From positions 1 to 64,000 of the forward strand of contig JAKFGP010000040.1 of the NCBI GenBank assembly GCA_021502835.1: a stretch of DNA of 64,000 bases. The letters run 5' to 3'. The DNA comes from Streptomyces thinghirensis. Its GTDB lineage: Bacteria > Actinomycetota > Actinomycetia > Streptomycetales > Streptomycetaceae. The notes beneath the pieces were generated by a model. The model was not told where the DNA came from and ran no database searches. It saw nothing but the letters and a program-made list of their open reading frames with translations. The translations under genes were made by a program, and so were the position numbers. Below are positions 12,574 through 22,365 of the stretch, in pieces. The first letter of the stretch is position 1. Every line of letters starts with the position of its first letter.

Positions 12574-14563
12574 CCACGACCACCCTCGCCGTACTCGTCC
12601 CCCTCCTCCCCTTCCTCCGGGGCAGCCGCCGGTCTCCTGCTCGGCCGTACCGCGCCCGGATTCGTCCGCCCGCTCGCCGTCCTGCCGACGCTGGCGGCCC
12701 TCGTCCTCGCCGTAGTGGTCGCGGCCCGCCAGGGCGGCGGGCGGGCCGTCGACGCCGTCACGGAACTGACGCCCACCGGTTCCGTCCCCATCGAACTCGC
12801 CCTGCACATCGACGGCTTCGCCGCCCTCGTCGCCGTACTGGTCGGCACCGTCGCCACCTGTGTGCAGATCTACTCGACGGGCTACCTGCGCGACGACCCG
12901 CGCTACCCCTCGTACGCCGCTCTCGTCTCCCTCTTCACCTCCGCCATGTTCCTCGTCGTCTACTCCGGCGACCTGATGGTGCTGCTGGTCGGCTGGGAGA
13001 TCATGGGCATCTGCTCGTACTTCCTGGTCGGCCACTACTGGGAGACCCCGGAGGCCCGCGCCGCCTCCCTCAAGGCCTTCCTGGTGACCAAGCTCGGTGA
13101 CGTGCCCTTCCTGATCGGCCTGCTGGCGCTGGCCACCGAGACCGGCTCCTTCCGCATCACCAAGATCCTCGGCGCGGTCGCGAACGGCTCGCTCGACCAC
13201 CCGACGCTGATCGCCCTGCTGCTCCTGGCCGGTGTCGCGGGCAAGTCGGCGCAGTTCCCGCTGCACACCTGGCTCCCCGACGCGATGGCGGGCCCGACAC
13301 CCGTCTCCGCGCTGATCCACGCCGCGACGATGGTCGCCGCCGGTGTCTACTTCGTCGCCCGGCTCCTTCCGCTCTTCCAGGCCTCGCACGCCGCGATGGT
13401 CGTCCTCGCCGTCATGGCGCGGTCACGATGGTCGGCTCGGCGCTCGCCGCGCTCGCCCAGGACGACATCAAGCGCGTCCTCGCCTACTCGACCATCGGGC
13501 AGCTCGGCTACATGACCGGTGCTCTCGCCGCCGGCGACCGCGGTGCCGCCGTCTTCCACCTCATCTCGCACGGCGCCTTCAAGGCGCTGCTGTTCCCTCG
13601 CCGCCGGCGTGATCATCCACGCGGCCGGCACCAACTCGCTGGCCGCCATGTCCCGGATGCGGGGCCTGCGCGACCGCGTACCGGACGCCTACTGGACGAT
13701 GACCGTGGCGCTGCTGGCCCTCGCCGCGATCCCGCCCTTCAGTGGCTTCTTCTCCAAGGAGTCCGTCCTCGTCGCCGCGGAGCACGTCGTCACCGGTCAC
13801 ACCGAGCACGCGCCAGGTGCCGCGGGCTGGACCGTCCTCGTCGCCGGCCTGCTCACGGCCGTGCTCACCGCCGCGTACGCGACGCGTCTGTGGCTGCTGG
13901 CCTTCCGCGGGCGGGGCGCCGAGGCCCCCGACCACGGCAGGCAGCCGGTGGTCATGAACGCCGTGCTCTGGGCCCTGGCCATCCCCTCACTCGCCCTCGG
14001 TGGACTCGCCTTCCGTCTGCTGCCCGACTGGTTCGACGGACAGGACCTACTCAACCCTGACCACCTCCGTGCTCGGCACGGGTGTGGCCCTGGTCGGCGG
14101 CATCGTCACCTACGCCGCATGGCGCCACACCACGGCGCTCGCGGACCGCACCCCGCTGGGCGCCGTCGCGGCCCACCCGGAGGGCGACGCCGCCCTCGTG
14201 GAGGCCGAGGCCATCGCGAGCCACAAGCCCGCCTACGGAGACATCGCCTATGCCCCCGACCCGTCGGACCCCGGACGGCTCCTGCTGGGGCCGCTGCACC
14301 GGCACGCGGCCGTCGGTTTCCACCTGGACGCGGTGTACCGGACCCTCTTCGTCCGCCCGGTGCAGGCCGGCGCGAGCCTCGTCCGGTTCCTCGACCGCGA
14401 GGTCGTCGACACCTACGTGCGCGGGGCGGGCACCCTGCCCCGCTGGCTCGGGGCCGCCGTACGCCGGGCCCAGACCGGCAATGTGCAGACCTGTGTGAGC
14501 GCGCTGCTCGCCGGCACCGTCGTCCTCACGGTCGCCGCCGTCCTCGTCGCCACGGGAGCGTGA
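12570..14563 (+). CDS. nuoL: NADH-quinone oxidoreductase-like subunit L
   Basis: This is the largest antiporter-like pump subunit, about 660 residues once repaired. Visible family blocks are [20 protein letters not shown] and [11 protein letters not shown], then [20 protein letters not shown] and [20 protein letters not shown] fourth block reads [20 protein letters not shown], where the conserved lysine lies in [11 protein letters not shown]. The C-terminal part carries the long amphipathic region and a final helix [20 protein letters not shown]. Breaks lie near 12618, 13420, 13597 and 14050. GTG start at 12570. Confidence 0.94.
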
Positions 14564-14569
14564 GCAGGC

Positions 14570-16168
14570 GTGATCGATATCAACGAGTCCGTGATGCAGT
14601 TCCTTCTGGCGTTGATCGTCGTCGGCCCGCTCCTGGGCGCCGCCGCCGCTCTCCTGCCGGCCCCGCCCGGACTGAGGGGAAGTCGCCCGACCAGGCGGTC
14701 CTCCGGCACGGTGTCACCGTCACCGGCGCCGTCCTCATCGCCGCGATCGTCCTCGTGCTCGGCTTCGACCACGACCATCCGTCGAAGATGCAGGCCAGCA
14801 CGGACATCAGCTGGATCCCCGCACTCGGCGTGCGCATCCACCTCGGCATCGACGGCATCTCCTCCCCCTGCTGGTCCTGACCGCGCTGCTGACCTTCCTG
14901 TGCGCGCTCTACTCGTACTTCAAGCAGCAACATGAGCGGCTGACGCCGCGGGCCGCGGGCCCGAGCCCGAAGGCGTTCGTCGCGCTGCTGCTCGTCCTGG
15001 AGTCCGGCACGCTCGCGACCTTCGCGGTCCTCGACCTGATTCTGTTCTTCCTCGCCTTCGAGATGGTCCTCATCCCGATGTACTTCCTCATCGCCCGCTG
15101 GGGCGGCGAGGGACGGGGCCGGGGCCGCCTGGAAGTTCATCCTCTACACCCTCCTCGGCTCCGTCGTCATGCTGCTCGGCCTGCTCCTGATCGGAATCAC
15201 GGCGGGCACATTCGACATGGTGGCACTCGCCACTGACAACGGCCGGTCACTGACCACGTCCGTGCAGGTCATCGCCGTTCTGGCGATCGGCATCGGGCTC
15301 GCGGTCAAGACCCCGATGTGGCCGCTGCACAGCTGGCTGCCCGACGCCCACACCGCCGCGCCGACCGTCGGCTCGGTCCTGCTGGCCGGCGTCCTGCTCA
15401 AGATGGGTACGTACGGATTCGTCCGGGATCCTCCTTCCGGCCGCACCGGACGGATTCCAGACCTTCGCGCCCTACCTCGCCGCCCTCGCGGTCGTCGGCA
15501 TCATCTACGGCTCCCTGGCCTGCCTGGCCCTCGCCAAGCGGGGCGCGAAGGGCGACCTCAAGCGCCTCATCGCCTACTCCTCCGTCGGCCACATGGGCTT
15601 CGTCCTGCTCGGCATCTCGACCATGACCCCGACCGGCGTGAACGGCGCCCTGTTCGCCAACATCGCCCACGGCCTCATCACCGGCCTGCTCTTCTTCGTG
15701 GTCGGCGCGCTCAAGGACCGCACCGGCACCACCGACCTCGACACCCTCGCCGAGGAGACCGGGGCCGCCCTGTACGGCAAGGCGCCCCGCCTCGGCGGTC
15801 TGCTGGCCTTCGCCGCGGTCGCCTCGCTCGGTCTGCCGGGCCTGGCCGGATTCTGGGGCGAGATGCTCGCCCTGTTCGGCGCCTTCGACCCCCACGACGA
15901 CCTCAGTCGCCCCGCCTTCCTCACCTTCATGGCCGTCGCCGCGTTCGGCACACTGCTGACAGCCGCGTACATGCTGATCGTGGTCCGCCGCGTCTGCATG
16001 GGCGCCGTAGCGCAGGAAGTCCCGAAGCTCGCCGACGTTCACACGTACGAGTTCGCCACCTGGACGCCGCTCGTCGCCCTCACCGTCGTGGCCGGACTCT
16101 GGCCCAAGGTCCTCCTCGGGCTGACCGACCCGGCCGTGCAGCAGCTCCTCTCAGGAGGCACCCGATGA
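14570..16168 (+). CDS. nuoM: NADH-quinone oxidoreductase-like subunit M
   Basis: This is an antiporter-like pump subunit of about 530 residues. Diagnostic stretches are LDLILFFLAFEMVLIPMYFL, KTPMWPLHSWLPDAHTAAPT followed by VGSVLLAGVLLKMGTYGFVR, GDLKRLIAYSSVGHMGFVLL and FAAVASLGLPGLAGFWGEML. The GTG at 14570 lies six bases after the nuoL stop. The TGA at 16166-16168 overlaps the nuoN ATG. Breaks lie near 14683, 14868, 15115 and 15428. Confidence 0.94.
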
Positions 16169-17703
16169 GCTCCCCGGCCCAGGTCGTGGCGGCGCCACTG
16201 GCCCAGAACCTCGTCCAGTCCGTCGACTGGCTCGCCATCCGCACCGCCCACCATCGCGGCCGTCGCAGGCCTCGTCGTCCTCGTCACCGACCTCTTCGTC
16301 AAGGACGCCCGCAAGTCGCTGCTCGGCTGGATGTCGGTCGCCGGACTCGCCGCCGCCACGCTCATGCTGCTGCCCCTGGTGGACGGCGACCGCTCGACGT
16401 TCTGCCTGACCGGCGACGCCGACGTCTGCAGCTACACCGCCGGACACCTTCACCCTCGCCATCCAGTTCCTGGTCCTCGGCGGCGCCCTCGTGACCGCCC
16501 TGCTCTCGGTCACCGCCGTGAAGGACGCCGACCGCCGGACTCCCCGAGGGCGAGTTCTGGTTCCTGCTGCTCTCCTCCGCGGCCGGCGCCGCGCTCCTGC
16601 CCGCCTCCCGCGACCTCGCGACCCTCATCGTCGCCCTGGAGGTCGCCCTCGCTGCCCGCCTTCGCCCTCGTGGGCCTGCGCCAGGGCGACCGCCGGTCCT
16701 CCGAAGCGGCGCTGAAGTTCTTCCTGTCGTCGGTCACCGCGACCGCCGTCAGCCTCATGGGCATCAGCTTCGTCTACGCCTCCACCGGCACCCTCTACCT
16801 CACCCAGGTGGCCGAACGCATCCAGCACGTCGACGGGCAGCTCACCACGCTCGTCCAGACCGGCGTCGTCCTCACCCTCGTCGGCTTCGCCTTCAAGGCG
16901 GCCGCCGTGCCCTTCCACTTCTGGGTGCCCGACACCTACGTGGGCGCGCCCCTGCCGATCGCGGCCTACCTGTCCGTGATCGGCAAGGCGGTCGGCTTCT
17001 CCGGTCTGATCCTCGTCACCGTCATCGCCCTCCCGTCCTACGCCGACGTCTGGGGGCCCGCCCTCGCGGCGCTGGCCGCGCTCACCATGACGGTCGGCAA
17101 CGTGGGGCCCTCCGCCAGCAGGCCACGCGCGCGTACAGCGCGGTACGCCTGCTCGCCTGGTCGTCCGTCGGTCAGGCGGGCTATCTCCTCGTCCCGATCG
17201 CCGCCGCCGCGTACTCCGACGACCCCGAGCGTTCCATCGGCTCCACCGTCGCCTACGCCCTCATGTACGCCGCGGTGAACCTCGGCGCCTTCGCGGTGGC
17301 CGCACTCGTGGGCCGCACGAGGTCCCTCAACCGCGTCGCCGACTACCCGCGGCCTGCACGCGTCCCACCCGCTGGCGGCCCTGCTCCTGGCGTTCTTCCT
17401 GCTCTGCCTCGCCGGACTGCCGCCCGGCATCATCGGCCTCTTCGCCAAGGTCACCGTCTTCTCCGCGGCCGTCGACGCGGGCCTCGGCTGGCTGGCCGTC
17501 GTCATGGCCGTCAACGTCGTCATCGCGCTGTTCTACTACCTCCAATGGACGGCCCCTGCTGTTCCGGGCGCCCGAGGGCGCGGCCGTGAAGCACCGCGTC
17601 CCCGCCCCCCTCACGGCCGCGATCACCGTCCCGCGGTCCTCGCCGTCGCCCTCCGGGAGCACCCCAGCTGATCCTGCGTTTCGCGGACACCGGGCTCTTC
17701 TGA
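16165..17703 (+). CDS. nuoN: NADH-quinone oxidoreductase-like subunit N
   Basis: This is the third antiporter-like pump subunit, about 510 residues. Recognisable are EAALKFFLSSVTATAVSLMG, LTLVGFAFKAAAVPFHFWVP followed by DTYVGAPLPIAAYLSVIGKA, AYALMYAAVNLGAFAVAALV and LLLAFFLLCLAGLPPGIIGL. ATG at 16165 with an AGGAGG just upstream. It is the most damaged nuo gene (breaks near 16250, 16445, 16540, 16650, 17108, 17348, 17550 and 17640). The end FADTGLF plus TGA at 17701-17703 is immediately duplicated. It is last in the cluster, and I see no strong terminator directly after it. Confidence 0.92.
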
Positions 17704-17721
17704 GACACCGGGCTCTTCTGA
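17686..17721 (+). repeat. 18-bp tandem duplication spanning the nuoN stop
   Basis: GACACCGGGCTCTTCTGA occurs twice back to back (17686-17703 and 17704-17721). The first copy encodes DTGLF and the stop of nuoN; the second repeats the same codons and stop after it. It is either a real slippage duplication or an assembly stutter. Confidence 0.85.
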
Positions 17722-17985
17722 GCGGCGGTCGCTTCGGGCACGGGCGCGTGCGGTACCCAACCTCCACGCGCGCGTGCCGCCCACCGCTGGCCGTCACCCG
17801 TACGGACGAAGCGTGCTGCCGTGGGCGCCAGGGAACTGGTGACCCTCGCCTGGCGTTGACCAGTACGGAAGGGTCCACTGGACGTGACGCCACGGCACCG
17901 GTGGCATCGGAGACCAGGAAGCGACCACAGCGAGCGACACCAGCAAGCAAAGGGTTCCCCTGCTGCACCACTTGGAGGGCGTACC

Positions 17986-18852
17986 GTGCACCGCCGGCAC
18001 AACGGGCTCAGGACCGCAGTACTCCTCGGGGGACTGTCGGCGCTCATCATCGTCATCGGCAGCTTCTTCGGCCGAGCGGGGCTCGTCGTCGCCGTCCTCA
18101 TCGCCCTGGGCACGAACGCGTACGCGTACTGGAACAGCGACAAGCTCGCCCTGCGCGCGATGCGTGCCCGCCCGGTCAGCGAGTTCGAGGCCCCGGCGCT
18201 GTACCGCATGGTCCGCGAGCTCTCCACCCAGGCCCGTCAGCCCATGCCCCGGCTGTACATCTCGCCGACGGAGGCACCGAACGCCTTCGCGACCGGCCGC
18301 AACCCGCGCAACGCGGCCGTGTGCTGCACCGAGGGCATCATGCGCCTGCTCGACGAGCGGGAACTGCGCGGCGTCATCGGACACGAACTAAGCCACGTCT
18401 ACAACCGCGACATCCTGATCTCCTCCGTCGCCGGCGCCCTGGCCTCCGTGATCATGTTCCTGGTCAACTTCGCCTGGCTGATCCCCATCGGACGCTCCAA
18501 CGACGATGACGGACCTGGTCTGCTGGGCATGCTCCTCATCATGATCCTCGGTCCGCTCGCGCCGCCACCGTCATCCAACTGGCGATCAGCCGCTCCAGGG
18601 AGTACGAGGCCGACGCCTCCGGCGCCCAGCTCACCGGGGACCCGATCGCCCTGGCCGGCGCCCTGCGCAAGCTCGAGATGGGCACGAAGCAGCTCCCGCT
18701 GCCCCCGGAGCCCCGGATCGAGACCGCCAGCCACATGATGATCGCGAACCCCTTCCGGCCGGGACAGGGGCTCTCGAAGATGTTCTCCACCCACCCCGCC
18801 GATGGCGGAGCGAATCGCCCGACTCGAAAAGATGGCAGGTCGTCAGCAGTGA
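17986..18852 (+). CDS. htpX: HtpX-like membrane zinc metalloprotease
   Basis: This is an M48-family integral membrane protease for quality control of membrane proteins. The two N-terminal helices are [20 protein letters not shown] and a [18 protein letters not shown] helix. The active-site HELSH motif lies within [17 protein letters not shown], and the third zinc ligand is expected in [17 protein letters not shown] after a break near 18558. The C-terminal block [18 protein letters not shown] ends MAGRQQ at the TGA at 18850-18852. The GTG at 17986 has GGAGGG at 17974-17979; the open frame upstream to 17884 has no ribosome site. A second break lies near 18802. Its stop overlaps the next start. 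Confidence 0.93.
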
Positions 18853-19266
18853 AGACCATCCTCAACGTCATTTGGCTCGTGCTCAGCGGCTTCTGGCTGT
18901 TCCTCGGCTACCTGGTCGCGGGCGCGCTGCTCTGCATCACGATCATCGGAATCCCGTTCGGCATCGCGGCCTTCCGCATCGGTGTCTACGCTCTGTGGCC
19001 CTTCGGGTACACGGCAGTGGAGCGCCGCGACGCGAGGAGCACCCTCCTGCGTCGGCAACGTGCTCTGGCTGATCCTCGCCGGCTGGTGGCTTGCCATCGG
19101 CCACATCGTCACCGGCATCGCGCTGTGCGTCACGATCATCGGCATTCCGCTCGGCGTCGCCAACTTCAAGCTGATCCCGGTCTCGCTGCTCCCGATGGGG
19201 CGCGAGATCGTGCGGACGGACCAGCCGTTCACGGCCACCGGCTCCACGCAGCGGTCCGGCTGGTAG
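18849..19266 (+). CDS. YccF-domain inner membrane protein
   Basis: This is a membrane protein of about 138 residues made of two similar halves: [20 protein letters not shown] with [16 protein letters not shown], and [20 protein letters not shown] with [16 protein letters not shown]. Each half is a YccF (DUF307) repeat with the TIIGIP-G signature. The GTG at 18849 is embedded in the htpX stop (GTGA), so the two are likely co-translated. One break near 19048 separates the halves. Function is unknown; such proteins are often listed as putative permease-like membrane proteins. Confidence 0.85.
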
Positions 19267-19338
19267 GAGCCCTGTTCACAGCCCAAGGGTTGTCCACAGG
19301 CCCGCTCGGTTGTCAGCGGCGACCTGCATCATGAACCC

Positions 19339-19924
19339 ATGACCGAGATCGAGCAGTTGCTGGCACGGGTGGCCGACAAGGCACGCAACACCCGTCCGTG
19401 GGGCTGGGCTTCCCTGCCCGAGCCCGTCGACGAGGCGACGCCCGCCCGTGCCGAGGCCGCCCTGGGCTTCTCCCTGCCCCCACTGCTCGCCGAGCTCTAC
19501 CTGCGGATGGGAGACGGTGGGTTCGGCCCCGAGTACGGCCTGTTGCCCCTGCTCGACAGCCCGCCTTCCGGCGAGCCCGCCGCTGTCTCCCAGTACCTCG
19601 CCAACCGCGAGGAAGGGCTGAAAGATCCCGACTGGCCCTGGCCCGAGGGGGTCCTGCCGATATCCCACTGGGGCTGCGCGATGTACGCGTGCGTGGACTG
19701 CCGCTCCCCGCAGGCCGCCGTCCTGCTCTTCGAGCCCGACCCCGGCAGCGCCGACCAAGGCCTGGTTCGTCGACGCCCCGAGCCTCACGGACTGGCTGCG
19801 CGCCTGGGTCGACGGCACGGGCTGGTACGAGGAGGCCAACGGTGGGCTCGAGCTGGCCGCGTGGACCGAAACCGCAGGTGTGATGGGTCGCACCCCTGCT
19901 GATCAGCGCAACCACCGGGCGTGA
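19339..19924 (+). CDS. SMI1/KNR4 family protein
   Basis: This is a soluble protein of about 194 residues. ATG at 19339. Features of the SMI1/KNR4 (SUKH) fold are PARAEAALGFSLPPLLAELY near residue 35, GDGGFGPEYGLLPL, and WPEGVLPISHWGCAMYACVD with an acidic C-terminal half (WLRAWVDGTGWYEE after a break near 19758). The stop at 19922-19924 assumes that single break. SUKH proteins are often immunity proteins against polymorphic toxins, but no toxin gene lies beside it, so a housekeeping or orphan role is as likely. Confidence 0.75.
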
Positions 19925-20023
19925 TCGGAACGTCCTCCCACCCAGACGGCAAGAAGACGCGCGGAGGAACGAGCCCACAGCGTTGGGACAGCGCGGGCAC
20001 AGCGAGAAGGGCAGGTTCACGGC

Positions 20024-20290
20024 ATGACCGTTATCGGCTGGATCATCCTCGGACTGTTGGCCGGAGCCATCGCAAAGTTCCTGCTGCCGGGCCGCGACCC
20101 GGGAGGGCTCGTCGGCACCACCCTCATAGGCATCGCGGGGGCGTTCATCGGCGGCTGGATATCGGCCCGCTGGCTGGACCACCCGGTCAGCAAGGACTTC
20201 TACGACGGCGCCACGTGGGCGGCGGCGATAGGCGGTTCCCTGGTGCTCCTGGTCGCCTACCGGCTCCTGTTCGGCAACTCGCGCGACTGA
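20024..20290 (+). CDS. GlsB/YeaQ/YmgE family small membrane protein
   Basis: This is an intact 88-residue protein of three hydrophobic helices (IGWIILGLLAGAIAKFLLPG, GTTLIGIAGAFIGGWISARW, AAAIGGSLVLLVAYRLLFGN). The GRDPGG motif between helices 1 and 2 is typical of the transglycosylase-associated/GlsB stress protein family. ATG at 20024 with a weak AGAAGGGCAGG ribosome site. Likely a monocistronic, stress-linked membrane protein; the exact role is unknown for the family. Confidence 0.88.
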   Translation: MTVIGWIILGLLAGAIAKFLLPGRDPGGLVGTTLIGIAGAFIGGWISARWLDHPVSKDFYDGATWAAAIGGSLVLLVAYRLLFGNSRD

Positions 20291-20339
20291 AGGCGGTGGG
20301 ACCGCGGCCGGTGGACGATCCGGCACATGAACGGCGGAC

Positions 20340-20375
20340 GATGAGGGCGCGCACCGTTCGGTGCACACCCTCATC
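20340..20375. terminator. Bidirectional hairpin between convergent genes
   Basis: GATGAGGG (20340-20347) pairs with CCCTCATC (20368-20375), and an inner GCACC/GGTGC stem encloses a GTTC loop. It sits between the convergent GlsB-like gene and yajQ and could terminate both. Confidence 0.6.
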
Positions 20376-20438
20376 ATCCGCGGGGACGTCCAACGCGTCG
20401 TCGCCTCGTCGCCTCGGTCGCGCCGTCGGCTCAGCAGG

Positions 20439-20929
20439 TCACCGGTAGTTCACGAACTGCAGAGCGAAGTCGAAGTCCTGGCCCTTCAGCAGGGCGATCA
20501 CGGTCTGCAGGTCGTCCCGGCTCTTGGAGGTGACCCGCAGTTCCTCGCCCTGCACCTGGGCCTTCACGCCCTTGGGGCCCCTCGTCGCGGATGAGCTTGG
20601 CCACCTTCTTCGCGTTCTCCTGGGAAATACCCTCCTCGATCGACGCGAAGATCTTGTACTCCTTGCCGGAGAGCTGGGGCTCGCCCGCGTCCAGAGCCTT
20701 CAGCGAGATGCCGCGCTTGATCAGCTTGGACTGGAAGACGTCGAGGACAGCGTTCACCCGGTCCTCGGAGTTGGCCTCCATGAGGATCTTCTCCCCGGAC
20801 CAGGAGATCGAGGCGCCCACGCCCTTGAAGTCATAGCGCTGCGAGATCTCCTTGGCGGCCTGGTTGAGGGCGTTGTCGACCTCCTGCCGCTCGACCTTCG
20901 GAGACGATGTCGAAACTGGAGTCGGCCAT
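20439..20929 (-). CDS. yajQ: YajQ family nucleotide-binding protein (DUF520)
   Basis: This is a soluble protein of about 162 residues; family members bind cyclic di-GMP or tRNA. N-terminus [10 protein letters not shown] from the ATG at 20927-20929, then [20 protein letters not shown] with the family hallmark [31 protein letters not shown] and [19 protein letters not shown]. The C-terminus [12 protein letters not shown] ends at the TGA at 20439-20441. Breaks lie near 20900 and 20583. It is encoded alone and convergent with the GlsB-like gene. Confidence 0.93.
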
Positions 20930-21163
20930 GTCCTGTGGCTCCTTGTATCTGGGTGCGTGTCGGGCCGCGTATCGGGTCCGTACCGGCGTACAACGGCGGC
21001 CGGCGAGCCCGCCGGGGGCCTCGGCCGCATCCGGACCAGCCTAGTCACCCGCCGCCCCCGAGCGGCGATCAATCGGGTGGCGAAGCACCCCTCCACATCA
21101 GGTATTGTTTACGTCGTTGCCACGGAGCACCGCCGAAAAGCGGTTCGACGGGCAGCGAACCCC

Positions 21164-21245
21164 GGCGGTGTGCCCGAGCGGCCAAAGGGAGCAGACTGTA
21201 AATCTGCCGGCTCAGCCTTCCCAGGTTCGAATCCTGGCGCCGCCA
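21164..21245 (+). tRNA. tRNA-Tyr (anticodon GTA)
   Basis: Class II tRNA of about 82 bases. The acceptor GGCGGTG pairs with CGCCGCC (one G-U), followed by discriminator A at 21245. The anticodon stem GCAGA/TCTGC holds loop CTGTAAA with anticodon GTA at 21198-21200. A long variable arm and GGTTCGAATCC T-loop are present. CCA is not encoded. Confidence 0.95.
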
Positions 21246-21257
21246 CACGGGAACGAA

Positions 21258-21297
21258 AGACCCCGTGACCTGCCCGGAACAGCAGGTCACGGGGTCT
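21258..21297 (+). terminator. Terminator hairpin after tRNA-Tyr
   Basis: A 15-bp perfect stem (GACCCCGTGACCTGC at 21259-21273 and its complement at 21282-21296) with an 8-base loop, flanked by A and T bases. It lies 12 bases after the tRNA. Confidence 0.85.
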
Positions 21298-21360
21298 TCG
21301 TCAGTGTCGGCCCCGAGAGAGGGGCTCTCGCTGCGGGTGCTGCCCGGGCAGACTGGTGAC

Positions 21361-21580
21361 ATGGTCTCGTCCTCCCGTCGCAGAACCTGTCCCGAGTGCC
21401 GTCGCGAGATCGCCGTCGTCGCGGGGCGGTACGCGCGTCACGACCCGCCCGGGACGCGGGAGAGCGGCGAGCTCGTCTCCTGCCCCGGGGTCGCGTCGCA
21501 CGGCGCAGCTCGGTGCGGCGCAGCCGTCCCTGGACGGGTACGTCGTCCCCGACTTCCCCGGGCAGTTGCCGCTGTTCTGA
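21361..21580 (+). CDS. Small zinc-finger-like protein of unknown function
   Basis: This is a protein of about 72 residues reading MVSSSRRRTCPECRREIAVV and later GRYARHDPPG, LVSCPGS and a conserved-looking end SLDGYVVPDFPGQLPLF before the TGA at 21578-21580. CPEC is the only CxxC pair; another cysteine follows about 30 residues later. One extra G near 21490 breaks the frame. The C-terminal codons are clearly not random, which supports a real gene. ATG at 21361; no obvious ribosome site. Confidence 0.6.
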
Positions 21581-21600
21581 CCGTGCGTGCCGGGGCAGCC

Positions 21601-22284
21601 TCACGCGCCCCAGGCGCCCCGCGCCCTCGAGTTCCCGGCCACCGACTTCACCGCCACCGACACGGGCGTGGAACCGCTGATCAGCTCCAGGGTCAGGCCG
21701 TTTGTGGCCGGGGTGTCGACCAGCTCCGCCAGTACGGCGGCCACGTCGTCGCGCGGGACCGGGCCCCGGCCGGTGTGTGCCTCCAGGCGTACGAGGCCGG
21801 TACCGGCATCGTCCGTCAGCGCGCCCGGGCGCAGGATCGTCCAGTCCAACTCGTCCAGCGAGCGCACGTACGCGTCGGCCTCGCCCTTGGCGCGCTGGTA
21901 GACGTCGAAGATCTCGTCCCCCTGGTGGCTCGGGTCGGCGCCCATGGAGGACACGACGACGAAGCGCCGTACGCCCGCCCGGACCGCCGCGTCCGCGAAG
22001 AGGACCGCCGCCGCCTTGTCCACCGTGTCCTTGCGGGCCGCTCCGCTGCCGGGGCCCGCGCCCGCCGCGAAGACCGCCGCGTCCGCGCCCCGCAGCCGCT
22101 CCGCGACCTCGTCGACCGAGGCCGACTCCAGGTCGAGCACGACCGGTTCGGCGCCGGCCGCACGCAGATCGTCGGCCTGCTCGGCCTTGCGGATGATGCC
22201 CGCCACCTCGTCACCACGCGCGGCGAGCAGGCGCTCCAGCCGCAGCGCGATCTGACCATGACCACCAGCGATGACAATGCGCAT
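21601..22284 (-). CDS. NAD(P)-binding (atypical SDR) protein
   Basis: This is an intact 227-residue Rossmann protein of the NmrA/SDR-a5-like group. The glycine motif MRIVIAGGHGQIALRLERLL is at the N-terminus; AAVFAAGAGPGSGAARKD, RFVVVSSMGADPSHQGDE and YQRAKGEADAYVRSLDELDW follow, with a YxxxK-like pair in YQRAKGEAD. ILRPGALTDDAGTG marks the C-terminal half. ATG at 22282-22284. The substrate is unknown. The upstream amidohydrolase is on the same strand and only about 80 bases away, so they may be co-transcribed. Confidence 0.88.
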   Translation of the reverse strand: MRIVIAGGHGQIALRLERLLAARGDEVAGIIRKAEQADDLRAAGAEPVVLDLESASVDEVAERLRGADAAVFAAGAGPGSGAARKDTVDKAAAVLFADAAVRAGVRRFVVVSSMGADPSHQGDEIFDVYQRAKGEADAYVRSLDELDWTILRPGALTDDAGTGLVRLEAHTGRGPVPRDDVAAVLAELVDTPATNGLTLELISGSTPVSVAVKSVAGNSRARGAWGA

Positions 22285-22365
22285 GTCTTCGACCGTACGC
22301 TCCGACGGCCGCCCGCGCCGCACGACTTCGGCCGCATCCACCGGACGTGCGTCGCGCTCCCTCCG

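Noticed and set aside
19339..19924. Toxin-immunity island around the SMI1/KNR4 protein
   Set aside because: No polymorphic toxin, secretion gene or further immunity gene lies nearby.
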